From Candidatus Contendibacter sp. (GTDB lineage Bacteria; Pseudomonadota; Gammaproteobacteria; Competibacterales; Competibacteraceae), in the NCBI GenBank assembly GCA_029624675.1, contig JARSSP010000013.1, positions 1-64,000 on the forward strand: a stretch of 64,000 nt of DNA, written 5' to 3'. The position numbers were made by a program, and so were the translations under genes. Below the pieces are notes generated by a model, which saw only the letters and a program-made list of their open reading frames with translations, was not told the origin of the DNA and did not search any database. Every line of letters starts with the position of its first letter. Position 1 is the first letter of the stretch. Of this stretch, positions 18,697 to 27,607 are shown one piece after another.

Positions 18697-19818
18697 TCAA
18701 GCCGGCGGCAAGGGCGGCGGCAGATGGGCGAACAGCGCGTTCAACTCGGCCACCTCGCCGGCCGGGGTCCACTGGGCCATGCCTTGCGCCCACACCAGGG
18801 TAGCGCGGGTCAACTGACCGCCTTGCGCCTGGCGTTGCAGTTCGTCCATCGGGAACGGCCCGGCCTGCTGGTTGTTGACCGCCACGAAGTAGGGTTTGGC
18901 GGTCGGCAACGGTGGGGGCGCCAGCGGCGCCGGGGCCGGTTGCGGCGCGGGAGCCGCTGGCGCTGGTCGTGCCAAGGTCTCGTTCAGCCGCTGGGCCATC
19001 GCCAGTCCCAATCCCATGTTCAGCGCCTCGGAACCACCGCCCGGATTGGCCGCCGCGTCGCGCAGGGCCTCCGCCGCCTGGAACTGGGTGTACTGATCGA
19101 GATTGCCGACGATGCCCATGCTGCTGCGCTTGTCCAGCGCGGCCTCGACTTCCTGGGGCAGTGAGATGTTTTCCACCAGCAGATTGGTCAGTTCCAGCCC
19201 CACCGCCGCGAATTCCGGGGCGATGCGCTGCAACAGGAACTGGCCGAGCTGATCGTAGTTACCGGCCAAGTCCAGCGCCGGAATCTTGGCCTGGCCGAGA
19301 ATGTTGGTGAAGCGCGACACCACCATGTTGCGCAACTGGTTGGTGATTTCGTCGGTGGTGAAGCGGCCGTCGGTGCCGACGATCTCGCGCAAAAAGGTCG
19401 GCGCATCCTTGACCCGGATCGCGTAGCTGCCGAAGGCCCGCAGCCGGATCGGCCCGAATTCCGGATCGCGCAGCATCACCGGATTCTGTGTGCCCCATTT
19501 GAGGTCGGTGAAGCGGCGGGTGCTGAAGAAGTACACCTCAGCCTTGAACGGGCTTTCGAACCCGTGCTTCCACGCCTGCAAGGTGGACAGGATCGGCAGG
19601 TTGTTGGTCTTCAGTTCGTACATGCCGGGCTGGAAGGTGTCGGCGAGCTGGCCCTCGTTGACGAACACCGCCACCTGACCCTCGCGCACGGTCAGCTTGG
19701 CGCCGAATTTGATTTCGTTGCCCTGGCGTTCGAAGCGATAGACCAGAGTGTCGTTCGAGTCGTCCGTCCATTGGATGACGTCGATGAATTCGCCCATCAA
19801 TTTATCCCAAAGTCCCAT
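18697..19818 (-). CDS. SPFH-domain protein with C-terminal GYF_2 domain
   Basis: A 373-residue protein. Residues 1-250 resemble the SPFH/Band-7-like YdjI or 'virion core protein' family (start MGLWDKLMGEFIDVIQW, then LVYRFERQGNEIKFG). A Pro/Ala-rich linker leads to a GYF_2-type domain at the end (PYFVAVNNQQAGPFPMDEL ... ATLVWAQGMAQWTPAGEV). SPFH proteins scaffold membrane microdomains; the GYF-like module probably binds peptides. Its ATG follows the telA stop by one base, and its 3' two thirds are duplicated at 8745-9488. No transmembrane segment is obvious. The function in this organism is unknown. Confidence 0.85.
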   Translation of the reverse strand: MGLWDKLMGEFIDVIQWTDDSNDTLVYRFERQGNEIKFGAKLTVREGQVAVFVNEGQLADTFQPGMYELKTNNLPILSTLQAWKHGFESPFKAEVYFFSTRRFTDLKWGTQNPVMLRDPEFGPIRLRAFGSYAIRVKDAPTFLREIVGTDGRFTTDEITNQLRNMVVSRFTNILGQAKIPALDLAGNYDQLGQFLLQRIAPEFAAVGLELTNLLVENISLPQEVEAALDKRSSMGIVGNLDQYTQFQAAEALRDAAANPGGGSEALNMGLGLAMAQRLNETLARPAPAAPAPQPAPAPLAPPPLPTAKPYFVAVNNQQAGPFPMDELQRQAQGGQLTRATLVWAQGMAQWTPAGEVAELNALFAHLPPPLPPA

Positions 19819-19819
19819 G

Positions 19820-20992
19820 TCAGCGACCTCCGGTGGGTTGGCGGGTTCGGGCCTGGGCCGACGCCAGCGTCTGGCGCAACTCAGTTTCGCAAGCCTCCAA
19901 TTGAATAGCGGCTTCCTGGCGGCGGCGGCGACCTTCGTCGGCGATGCGCAAGCTGTCCTCGATGGTGGCGATCAAGGTTTGATTGGCCTTCTTCACCGTT
20001 TCGATGTCGAACACGCCCCGTTCGATCTCGGCGCGGGTCTGGGCGTTGGCCTGGCGGAGATTGTCGGCGTTGGCTTCCAGCAGTTGATTGGTGAGATCGG
20101 TGGCGGCCTTGAGGGTCTTGGCGGCCTCGCCGGAACGGTAGATGGTGATCGCCTGGGCCAGTTGTTGCCGCCACAGGGGCACGGTGTTGACCAGGGTCGA
20201 GTTGATCTTGTTGATCAAGCCTTTGTCGTTTTCCTGCACCAGTCGGATGCTGGGCAGGCTTTGCATGGTGACCTGCCGGGTTAGCTTGAGGTCGTGGACC
20301 CGGCGTTCCAGGTCGTCGCGACTGGAGCGCAGATCGCGTAAGGTCTGGGCCTTGACCATGTCCTCGCTGGTGGTGACTTCCCGCTCCAGCGCCGGCAGTT
20401 CCTCGGCATCGACCTTTTGCAGCTTGGCCTCGCCGGCCGCGATGTAGAGTTCCAGCGTGTGGAAATAGTCGAGATTGGCGGTGTACAACCGGTCCAGGCC
20501 GGCGATGTCGGTGAGCAGTTGCGTCTTGTGCTTCTCCAGCGCGTCGCTGATGTCGTCGATCTGGTTGCGCACGGTCTCGTATTGCTGGACGATCTTGACC
20601 AGGGGCTTGGCCGCGCCGAACAGCCGGGCGAAAAACCCGGGCTTCTTGTTCGGGTCCAGTTCGTCGAGATTGAAACCGCGCAGCACCGCCACCATTTCGT
20701 TCAACGCCGAGCCGGCCGGACCGGTATCCTTGTTGCGCACCCCTTCCAGCATCTTGTCGGAAATGGTGGTGAGCTGCTCCTGGGCCTTGCTGCCGAAGAA
20801 GATGATGGAGTTGCTGTCGCGCAGGTCGAGTTGCGCCGCCAGCGCGGCGACTTGTTGCTGGTCCTGGGCCGGCGCCGGGGCGCGAGCGGCCAGGTCTTGC
20901 TGAACCTGCGGCAGGGCGGCGGCGAACGCCTCGGGCAATGCCGGCGGGGCGAGCGAGACGACGGTCGGGGCGGTGGGGGAAGTCGTGGTCAT
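19820..20992 (-). CDS. TelA-family (toxic anion resistance) protein
   Basis: A 390-residue cytoplasmic, mostly helical protein of the TelA/KlaA family. Family marks include SNSIIFFGSKAQEQL (about 59-73), GFFARLFGAAKPLVK and a long coiled-coil middle. TelA homologues are linked to tellurite and cell-envelope stress resistance, although the molecular role is not settled. The first 40 residues are a variable Ala/Pro-rich tail. It sits between xpaC and the SPFH gene in a tight minus-strand operon, an arrangement widespread in bacteria. Confidence 0.9.
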   Translation of the reverse strand: MTTTSPTAPTVVSLAPPALPEAFAAALPQVQQDLAARAPAPAQDQQQVAALAAQLDLRDSNSIIFFGSKAQEQLTTISDKMLEGVRNKDTGPAGSALNEMVAVLRGFNLDELDPNKKPGFFARLFGAAKPLVKIVQQYETVRNQIDDISDALEKHKTQLLTDIAGLDRLYTANLDYFHTLELYIAAGEAKLQKVDAEELPALEREVTTSEDMVKAQTLRDLRSSRDDLERRVHDLKLTRQVTMQSLPSIRLVQENDKGLINKINSTLVNTVPLWRQQLAQAITIYRSGEAAKTLKAATDLTNQLLEANADNLRQANAQTRAEIERGVFDIETVKKANQTLIATIEDSLRIADEGRRRRQEAAIQLEACETELRQTLASAQARTRQPTGGR

Positions 20993-21022
20993 GAGGTTCG
21001 GGGCTCCTGGTTAGGCGGAAGG

Positions 21023-21940
21023 TCAAATCACCCCTTCCCGCTTCAGTTGAGTGGTCAGCACCTCGATTTGCACGTCGAGGTCGCTGACATCGGTTTCCAG
21101 CAATTTCTGCTGCTGCTCCGCGAAGACTTCCTCGATGGTGACCAGCACCCGGCGGAAATTGTCCTCCAGTTCCGGTGCGGACGCCCGCGCGTGGGTCCTG
21201 GCGTAACCCTCGGTGACTTGTCGGGCGCCGTCCAGATAGACATTGAGGAACTTGCGGGCGCGGCGCAGATCACGCGGGTCTTCCTCCAGCAGCTTCAGGA
21301 TTTGCCGCGCCAGCCCGGCGATCCGCCGCAGTCGCCTGTTTAACTCGGCGTTGCGGATGTCGCGGGTGGCCTGCTCGATGGCGGCGATGCCGCGCTCGGC
21401 CTGCGCCAGCGTCTCCAGCATCCGATCGGTGACATCCACGCCCTCGTTGTCGGTGAAACGCTTGGCGGCGCGCGGGTCGAAACCGTAGTGCAGATAGCAG
21501 CCGAGTAGAGCGGCCAAGCCGAAGGCGGCGGCCACGGCCGGGTGCTGGCCAACGCCCAGCCAGGCGGTCACGCCGGTGGCCAGCGCGATGACCCCGCCAC
21601 CCAGGGTCTTGAGCGGCCAAGGGGCCTGGGCGATCCGGCGCCGGTCGTATTCGGCTTCCGTCAGCAAGCCATGGCGCAGCGACAACGCCCCGACCAGAAA
21701 CAGCGCATAACCGGCGGCGTTGCCGAGCAGACCACCCAGGTTGCCGCGCGCCAGCGCGACGATGGCGGCGAACAGCACCGGCAGTGGCAATAGGAACATC
21801 AGGATGCCCTTGGGCGAGGGAAATTGGCCGGGGGATTGCTGGTAACGTTCGGCCATGACGCGAATTCTCCGTTTTATCAGCAGAAACAAGGCGGTCAGCG
21901 CGGTCAGGACAGCGCCGACCAAGAACAGGAGGCGGCCCAT
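21023..21940 (-). CDS. XpaC-like membrane protein (5-bromo-4-chloroindolyl phosphate hydrolysis family)
   Basis: A 305-residue protein with four predicted membrane helices in the first half (about 3-22, 46-64, 72-88 and 113-150) and a helical cytoplasmic second half containing a GVDVTDRMLETLAQAERGI segment. This is the XpaC family, named after a Bacillus activity but of unclear enzymatic role, and it is the usual partner of TelA. It lies 30 bases before telA. It probably anchors or works with TelA and the SPFH protein at the membrane. Confidence 0.8.
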   Translation of the reverse strand: MGRLLFLVGAVLTALTALFLLIKRRIRVMAERYQQSPGQFPSPKGILMFLLPLPVLFAAIVALARGNLGGLLGNAAGYALFLVGALSLRHGLLTEAEYDRRRIAQAPWPLKTLGGGVIALATGVTAWLGVGQHPAVAAAFGLAALLGCYLHYGFDPRAAKRFTDNEGVDVTDRMLETLAQAERGIAAIEQATRDIRNAELNRRLRRIAGLARQILKLLEEDPRDLRRARKFLNVYLDGARQVTEGYARTHARASAPELEDNFRRVLVTIEEVFAEQQQKLLETDVSDLDVQIEVLTTQLKREGVI

Positions 21941-21957
21941 GACGATAGGCCCCGCAA

Positions 21958-22092
21958 TCAGTAACGCGGCGCCAGCGCGGCGGATGGAGTGGCGGTGGAG
22001 CAGGAAGCCACCACCAACGTCTGACAGGAGGCGACGCCGACGGCGGCGAAAATCAGCAGCAGGCCAATGAACTTGCGCAGAAAGTCGGGCAT
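21958..22092 (-). CDS. Possible 44-residue small membrane or exported protein
   Basis: A short open frame immediately upstream of xpaC, same strand, 17 bases apart. The translation starts MPDFLRKFIGLLLIFAAVGV, a basic N terminus followed by a hydrophobic helix with a VASC that could be a lipobox, then a short Ser/Thr/Ala-rich tail with a second cysteine. No good ribosome binding site is seen. It could be a real small operon leader protein or chance. Confidence 0.35.
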   Translation of the reverse strand: MPDFLRKFIGLLLIFAAVGVASCQTLVVASCSTATPSAALAPRY

Positions 22093-22245
22093 GGTGGCGG
22101 ATTCGCTCGGTAACGATGGATACGATTAACTATAACTCAAGTCACCATCCTGGCGGATAGGGTAATCAAGTGGACCCAAAGTTGTTCACTAAACCGGCAT
22201 CGAACAGGTCAACATTGACGATGTGGGGATCAGGTGGAATGAATT

Positions 22246-23823
22246 TCAGCTTGATGGAGCACGGGGAATGAACTGGTACAGCCACGTTTCCGAGAGCGCT
22301 CGATCACCCAGGCGCAAATAGGCGCGCAGGTTGACGGGTTCGCCGCCTTCCAGTTCGATCTCAAAATTCCCCCGCCAGCGGCGAGTGCCCGCCACCTGAA
22401 AGGCGCCGGGGTTGCGCAGGCTCCCGCGCGCGGCGCTGGCCACCAATTGAATGGACGCCTGTTTGTCGAGCTGTTCCAGCGGTCCCCCGGCAAAATCGAT
22501 GGCGAACCAAGCGTTATGCACCGGTCGCGGGGGAGTCCTGGAGAGTGTGCTCCAACCCATACGGGTGGCGATCACCCGACCCCGGTCGGGCCAATAGGGT
22601 TCGTCGGCCGTCCAATGCAGCCGGTAGCGGTAGGTTCGGGTGGAACCGGCCGGCGTGGGCTCCCCCGGCACCCAGTAGGCGACGATGTTGTCGTTGATTT
22701 CGTAGTCGGTCGGAATTTCCACCAACTGGACCGCGCCCTCGCCCCAAGGCTCCAGTGGTTCCACCCACAAGGTAGGCCGCCGCTCGTAAAACACCAGGTC
22801 GTCCTCATAGCTTTCGAAACGGCGATCCCGCTGGGACAGGCCAAATCCCCTGGGATTGTGATCGACGAAATTGTTGGTCTGGACGAAAGACGGATTGTTG
22901 AGCGGCCGCCAAATTCGTTCGCCGGCCCCGGTCCACAGGGCCAGGCCGTCGCTATCATGCACTTCCGGCCGCCAGTCCCAACTGGGCTGGTGGTTGGTCT
23001 CGGAAAACCAGAACATGCTGGTCAGCGGTGCCACGCCCAGCCGGCGAATCGCGGTCCGAAAGAACAGGACGGCCTCAACGTCCATGACCACTCGTTCCCG
23101 GTGGTTCGCCCAAAACCGATAGGCGCCGGTCAGGCTGGGACCCTCCAGCAAGGCGTAAATCATCACCGCCTGGGGATCGGGCGCCGGCTCCAGCCAGAAT
23201 TGGGTAAAGCGGGGAAATTCCTCGGCCGTGGGCAGGGCGGTGTCGACGGCGATGCCCCGCGCCGAGATGCCGTACTGATCCAGTTCTCCGGAGCTACGGA
23301 AATACGAAGCGCCCAGGAACGCCAGCCAGTCCCGCTCCTCGGTTTTGGAATGCAGGACCCGGAAGCCGGCAAAGCCGATGTCGTCCGGCAGGGCCGCCGC
23401 GAACTCCGCCTTGCCGAAGGTGAACAGGCGGGAGGAATAACGCACTTCGCGCGCCGTGCCCGCGCGCACGGCGTGGATCTTCACCGGCAGGGGAAACAGC
23501 CGCCCCAGATGGAAGAAGCGCACCGGATACGGTCCATCGCCCTCGCGCCAGAGCGCGGCTTCCGGCCGGGATCGAATCTCCAGATGAGCGTCGTAGTCGA
23601 TGCGATCCAGCAGGTCGGCGTGGCGGATGACGGGAGTTTGATAAGGCTGAGCGGCCAGTTGCTGGGCCTGCTGGCGCAAGCCGTCGAAGCTGAACGACCG
23701 CGCCGGACCGAATTCCAGGCCCGCCGGCGGCGCATCGGCCCGGACGCCTCGCCCAAGGAGCGATAGCCACGGCAGGGATAGTGCGCTGGTGAGAAACGAA
23801 CGTCGCGTCATTTCGCGCTTCAT
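22246..23823 (-). CDS. opgD: Periplasmic glucan biosynthesis protein OpgD
   Basis: A 525-residue periplasmic protein needed for osmoregulated periplasmic glucan backbone structure. The N terminus is a Tat signal (TRRSFLTSALSLPWLSLLG). Family blocks include FRVLHSKTEERDWLAFLGASY, FWLEPAPDPQAVMIYALLEG, SMFWFSETN and DWRPEVHDSDGLALW. It is OpgD rather than OpgG because of the twin-arginine signal and length. The ATG at 23823 has AAGGGG eight bases upstream; a GTG at 23832 would overlap the stop of the upstream enoyl-CoA hydratase gene. The two genes are probably co-translated although functionally unrelated. Confidence 0.9.
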   Translation of the reverse strand: MKREMTRRSFLTSALSLPWLSLLGRGVRADAPPAGLEFGPARSFSFDGLRQQAQQLAAQPYQTPVIRHADLLDRIDYDAHLEIRSRPEAALWREGDGPYPVRFFHLGRLFPLPVKIHAVRAGTAREVRYSSRLFTFGKAEFAAALPDDIGFAGFRVLHSKTEERDWLAFLGASYFRSSGELDQYGISARGIAVDTALPTAEEFPRFTQFWLEPAPDPQAVMIYALLEGPSLTGAYRFWANHRERVVMDVEAVLFFRTAIRRLGVAPLTSMFWFSETNHQPSWDWRPEVHDSDGLALWTGAGERIWRPLNNPSFVQTNNFVDHNPRGFGLSQRDRRFESYEDDLVFYERRPTLWVEPLEPWGEGAVQLVEIPTDYEINDNIVAYWVPGEPTPAGSTRTYRYRLHWTADEPYWPDRGRVIATRMGWSTLSRTPPRPVHNAWFAIDFAGGPLEQLDKQASIQLVASAARGSLRNPGAFQVAGTRRWRGNFEIELEGGEPVNLRAYLRLGDRALSETWLYQFIPRAPSS

Positions 23824-23828
23824 GAGAT

Positions 23829-24617
23829 TCACCCCTTCAGCAGCCGCCGAACGGCTTCAAGGTGTTCGGGTTCCTGGTGACACAGGCCCTGGAAGCTGGC
23901 GGACACATCCAGGAAATCCTTCAGCTCCATGCGCTGAGCCATCTTCATCAGCCGCTTGGTCAGGCGCAGCGCCTTGCGCGGCTGACTGGCGAAACGGGCC
24001 GCCAGCTCCTGGGCGCGCGCCAGCAACCGTTCCGGCTCCACCACTTCCAGCACGATCCCGCACGCCCTGGCCTCGTCGGCATCGATGATCCGACCGCTCA
24101 GGGTCAACTCGAAAGCGGACTGATAGCCGATCAGCCGTTGCAGGAACCAGGCGCCGCCATCGCCCGGAATGAGACCCAGATTGAGAAAGGTTTCGCCGAA
24201 TTTCGCCGTGCTGGACGCCAGGCGGATGTCCGCCATGTTGGCCAGGTCGAAACCGGCGCCGATGGCCGGTCCGTTCACGGCCGCGATGATGGGAATCTCG
24301 ACCTGTTGCAACGCTAGCGGGATGCGCTGGATACCGCGCCGGTAGCGGGCGGCGATCTCGGCCGCGTCACCGGCGAAGTCGCCGCGTCGCTCGGCCATGT
24401 CCTTAACGTTGCCGCCAGCGCAGAAGGCGGAACCGGCGGCGGTCAGGATCAGCACCGATGCTTCGTCGCAACCGTTCACCCACTCGGCGACCGCCACGAT
24501 GTCGTCGATCAGGCGCGTTCCGGTCAGCGCGTTGCGCACATCGTGGCGGTTCAGGGTCAGGGTGGCGACGCACCCGTCGATCTGGAGCAAGGCATCGGTC
24601 AAATTCGGTGGCTTCAT
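23829..24617 (-). CDS. Enoyl-CoA hydratase/isomerase family protein
   Basis: A 262-residue crotonase-fold enzyme acting on acyl-CoA thioesters. The oxyanion hole is formed by FCAGGNVKDM (about 65-74) and by NGPAIGAGFDLA (about 114-125), with the catalytic-side segment LGLIPGDGGAWFLQRL around 147-162. One of the two usual catalytic acidic positions is Asp in this loop, so isomerase or another crotonase activity is as likely as hydratase. AGAGGA precedes the ATG. It overlaps opgD closely on the same strand. Confidence 0.85.
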   Translation of the reverse strand: MKPPNLTDALLQIDGCVATLTLNRHDVRNALTGTRLIDDIVAVAEWVNGCDEASVLILTAAGSAFCAGGNVKDMAERRGDFAGDAAEIAARYRRGIQRIPLALQQVEIPIIAAVNGPAIGAGFDLANMADIRLASSTAKFGETFLNLGLIPGDGGAWFLQRLIGYQSAFELTLSGRIIDADEARACGIVLEVVEPERLLARAQELAARFASQPRKALRLTKRLMKMAQRMELKDFLDVSASFQGLCHQEPEHLEAVRRLLKG

Positions 24618-25160
24618 CGCGTATTTCCTCTTTGGTTGTAATACTAGTCACGAGCCACCCCAATAGCGGGTGGTTTGAGGAAAGCCCCTAAAAGGGGCTG
24701 TTACTTTAGTTGTCGAAATCTAACGATTCTTGCTTATCCAACTCTTCCTGATCGCGCGCATAGGCACGAACCGTCGCCTCATCCAGGCCAACCGTGCTCA
24801 CACAGTATCCCCACGACCAGAAGTGCTTTCCGGTGAAACCCCGTTTCACACCCAAGGCCTCCCGATGAATCGGGATCGCGGATTTGCCTTTCAGATATCC
24901 CACCACCAGCGCCACGCTGAACTTCGGTGGGATCCTCAACACCAGGTGGATGTGGTCGGGCATCGCATGTCCATCCAGGATTTCCACACCCTTTTGCCTG
25001 CACAACTGCCGCAGGATTTGCCCGATCTGCTTGCGCGTCCGTCCATACAGAACCTTCTTAGCGGTACTTCGGAACGAACACAATGTGATACTTTGAAGTG
25101 GACCCCAAAATTAGGACAGAGGTCTAAGCTCTGACTTCGTCAAACAAATCAGGAAACCTG

Positions 25161-25465
25161 ATGAGTCAGAAGCGAAAGCAGTACGGTGCGGAATTAAGGC
25201 CAAGGTAACTTTGGAAGCGGTCCGGGAAGAGATGACCGTGGCGCAACTGGCGCAGAAGCACGGACTTCACCCCACGCTGATCAACCAATGGAAGCGGTAG
25301 TTGCTGGACCACGCGGCGGCGGTTTTTACCCGCGGCGCCAAGGCGGCGGATGATACCACGGGCACCATGGCCGAACTCTATCGGCAGATCGGCCAACTCA
25401 AGGTGGAGTGCGATTTTTTAGCCAGCCGGTCCGGCATCAGCCGCTTGCCACGAGGCGCGCGATGA
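25161..25465 (+). pseudogene. IS3-family orfA, frameshifted and with in-frame stop
   Basis: Starts MSQKRKQYGAE, shifts frame near 25196 and continues as KAKVTLEAVREEMTVAQLA and HGLHPTLINQWKR, a helix-turn-helix of IS3 OrfA, then a stop at the next codon. After the stop it is readable to RLPRGAR with the leucine-zipper-like QIGQLKVECDF. Not functional. Confidence 0.85.
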
Positions 25466-25903
25466 TCGACCGGACCCATCCGGACTTGAGCGTGGTCCGC
25501 CAATGCGAGCTGCTCGGCCTCCAGCGGTCTGGATGGTATTATCAACCGGCACCCGAAGCCGAAGTGAATCTGGCCCTGATGCGGCTCATCGACGAGCAGT
25601 ATCTTCTAGGGCAGCCAGTTCACCAGCGGCGCGTTCGCTGGGGTGTTGCAAACCCACGGCATCCCAATCAGCATGGACGGTCGCGGGCGTTGTCACGATA
25701 ACATTTGCGTGGAGCGGCTCTGGCGAACGGTCAAGTACGAGGGTATCTACCTCAACGCCTTTGAGGATGGGCGCCCCCTGCGGGAGGCCCTCGGTCACTA
25801 TTTCGACGGCTACAACCAGGAGCGGCCACACGCGGCCCTCGCCGGCGCCAGTTCCGATACCCGTTACTTCGTCAGCGCGAACCGTCCAGCGCTGGTCGCC
25901 TGA
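25462..25903 (+). pseudogene. IS3-family orfB transposase with internal deletion
   Basis: Begins MIDRTHPDLSVVRQCELLGL and ends with the integrase C terminus (DNICVERLWRTVKYEGIYL, then YNQERPHAAL). Between about 25605 and 25620 it jumps from the N-terminal HTH_21 region into the last third of the rve domain with a frame change. The first two catalytic Asp residues are lost; the final Glu of the DDE triad (CVERLWR) remains. It cannot transpose by itself. Confidence 0.88.
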
Positions 25904-26068
25904 GCCAGCTTAACAACCACGGGGCAGAGCTTATTTTGCCTCTCAGGCTGTCCTAAGAACAGGGTCCACCTCACTTACACTCCCATCTCACGCGGGCTAA
26001 GCTTTGCCATTCTTTCATCACTTACCTCCTGACTTCGGCCTTCGGGGCTTCCCTCAGAAGGCTTTTTT

Positions 26069-26448
26069 GCGCCGGAACGGCAGAGCCCGTTCTAGTCGCA
26101 CTGGCAAGGCCGGTAGTTTGCTTAAATTTCAATTAAGAACTTTAAGAAATATACATCGAGAATTTTTATAATTTAAATAAAGAAAAACGCATAGCTTATC
26201 GTGGTGGGGCATATAAGCGCGGTTTTGGAACGATTGGATGGGTGGAAAACATTGGATTCTTGATGGGTTTTTACTATTTACTGCTACAATAGTTTCATTG
26301 ATCAATAGTATGCTGACTTATACAGGAATGGCTACTTTACTTGACGTATATAGTTTACTCGATATATCCATTCGCGGCGTCAAGATACCGTCCGGCCCGC
26401 ACGGGCCAGTTGACGGTACAACTTCTAATACCTAGTGGGAGAAAGCGC
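26069..26448. other. AT-rich intergenic region upstream of the Cache-HAMP gene
   Basis: Apart from the IS200 boundary it has no convincing gene. A 65-codon frame at 26238-26435 has no ribosome binding site or family match. The stretch 26120-26370 is clearly richer in A and T than its surroundings and probably holds the promoter of the following gene; the best candidate is TTGACG (26341-26346), 16 bases, TATATC (26363-26368). Confidence 0.45.
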
Positions 26449-27546
26449 ATGGCGGAGAAAAAAACCAGGTTCGCACTAAAAATCTTTCACAAGATTTTGC
26501 TGACGATGATCGCGGTGGCGGGCATTCCGCTGGGTGGTTTGTTGTATATCAGCGGATATCAACTCGAACAGGACTGGCGGCGAAACGTTCACTTGAATCT
26601 GGCCCTGACCGCCGAGGGTTTGGTAGGCAAGGTCAATGGATGGACGGACATGAATCTGCGGGTTCTGCGCGAAGCCGCTCTGTTGCCCGCCATCGCTTCC
26701 ATGGATCCTGCCCAGCAAAAGCCGGTCCTCAAGGCCATTCAGAGCACCTATGAGTGGAGCTATCTGGTGTTCACCACCAACCGCGACGGCGGGAACATCA
26801 GCCGGAGCGACGACAACCCCCCGCAGTCTTACGGCGATCGAAACTACTTCAAGCAGGTGTTGGAGGGTAAGCCGGTTGGGCAGGAGGTGGTGATCGGCCG
26901 AACCACTCAGAAGCCGGCGTTGATCCTGGCCGGTCCGATCCGGGCGACCGCCGCCACAGGCTCAACTCCGGCGGGGGTCATGGCCATGGCCATGCATTTG
27001 GTGGATGTCTCCGCCGTGGTGACCGGGGTCAAAGTTGGTCAAACGGGATTTGCGATCCTGGTGGACCAGAACAATAAGGTCATCGCGCATGGCAAGCCGG
27101 AACGAATCGCCCAGGCTTTGCAGGATTTCAGCTCGCATCCGGCGTTGCAGGCGCGAGAGACAGCCCAGGAGCCAATCTTTTACGAGGAAGAAGGTCGGCG
27201 CGTCGTGGCTCATACGCAAAAGACCAACCTGGGCTGGACCCTGATCATCCAGCAAAATTATGACGATGCTTTTGCGCCCCTGCTGGAAGCAAGGCGCAAC
27301 GCATGGATATTAATTGCTCTATCCTTAGTATTGGTATTGGGAGTGGCTTATGTGCTATCCCGGCAACTGGCCAGTCCGATTTGGAAACTGACCACCATCG
27401 CCGAAAACATCAGCCTTGGTGGGGGGTTCGACCAGAAAATTGTCGGTACCGAGCGCCGCGACGAGATCGGCGCCTTGGCGCGAGCCATCGAGCGAATGAC
27501 GGTAAGCATCAAGATTGCCCTCGATCGGTTGCGCAAGACGTCGTGA
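26449..27546 (+). CDS. Cache-domain sensor with HAMP, no output domain
   Basis: A 365-residue inner-membrane sensor. Membrane helix 1 is about residues 14-34. The periplasmic double-Cache domain follows (VFTTNRDGGNISRSDD, YGDRNYFKQVLEGKPVGQEVVIG, then VGQTGFAILVDQNNKVIAHG). Helix 2 is about 285-306, and a HAMP domain (SRQLASPIWKLTTIAENIS ... RDEIGALARAIERM) ends the protein. Such sensors normally carry a chemotaxis, kinase or GGDEF output; here the chain stops just after HAMP. The ATG at 26449 has GGGAGA upstream. The next two genes follow closely and may be its partners. Confidence 0.85.
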   Translation: MAEKKTRFALKIFHKILLTMIAVAGIPLGGLLYISGYQLEQDWRRNVHLNLALTAEGLVGKVNGWTDMNLRVLREAALLPAIASMDPAQQKPVLKAIQSTYEWSYLVFTTNRDGGNISRSDDNPPQSYGDRNYFKQVLEGKPVGQEVVIGRTTQKPALILAGPIRATAATGSTPAGVMAMAMHLVDVSAVVTGVKVGQTGFAILVDQNNKVIAHGKPERIAQALQDFSSHPALQARETAQEPIFYEEEGRRVVAHTQKTNLGWTLIIQQNYDDAFAPLLEARRNAWILIALSLVLVLGVAYVLSRQLASPIWKLTTIAENISLGGGFDQKIVGTERRDEIGALARAIERMTVSIKIALDRLRKTS

Positions 27547-27607
27547 CGCGATGAGTATTGATGATATGCCCCCTTGATCGGACGGACGTACCCTGGAGGT
27601 ACTGGAT

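Larger units (their letters stand above)
25094..25973 (+). mobile_element. IS3-family insertion sequence, internally deleted
   Basis: An 880-bp element with terminal repeats TGAAGTGGACCCCAAAATTA at the left and the complement of TGAGGTGGACCCTGTTCTTA at the right, both ending in TAGGACAG. It is flanked by the 3-bp direct repeat CTT (25091-25093 and 25974-25976), which is AAG in the interrupted tnpA. The organisation is orfA plus orfB with an ATGA overlap at 25462-25465, as in IS3. At 880 bp it is several hundred bases short of a normal member, explained by an internal deletion in orfB. Confidence 0.9.
24706..26018 (-). pseudogene. Interrupted and frameshifted IS200-type transposase tnpA
   Basis: The first 15 codons (MKEWQSLARVRWECK, 26018-25974, with AGGAGG upstream) continue after the IS3 element as YHIVFVPKYR at 25090, then a single-base slip, then KKVLYGRTRKQ to the stop at 24706. 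The HUH motif HIHLVLRIPP and the Y1 tyrosine (RAYARDQEE) are preserved, so the enzyme was once functional. Two independent lesions, an insertion and a frameshift, make it inactive now. Confidence 0.85.
24683..26068 (-). mobile_element. IS200-type element interrupted by an IS3-family insertion
   Basis: An IS200/IS605-group element with a hairpin AGCCCCT-AAA-AGGGGCT (24683-24699) behind the tnpA stop and a GCCTTC/GAAGGC hairpin with six Ts (26038-26068) upstream of tnpA, both typical of the subterminal hairpins of the family. The tnpA gene is split by the IS3 element at 25094-25973. True outer ends were not resolved because IS200 lacks terminal inverted repeats and target duplication. Confidence 0.75.

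Noticed and set aside
22168..22200. Possible IS end (AAGTGGACCCAAAG)
   Set aside because: It resembles the start of the IS3-family terminal repeat at 25094, but the match fades after about 12 bases and no partner end is seen.
22447..23766. 439-codon plus-strand frame
   Set aside because: Antisense to opgD, with no family similarity.
26238..26435. 65-codon frame before the Cache-HAMP gene
   Set aside because: No ribosome binding site, no family, and it runs across the likely promoter region.
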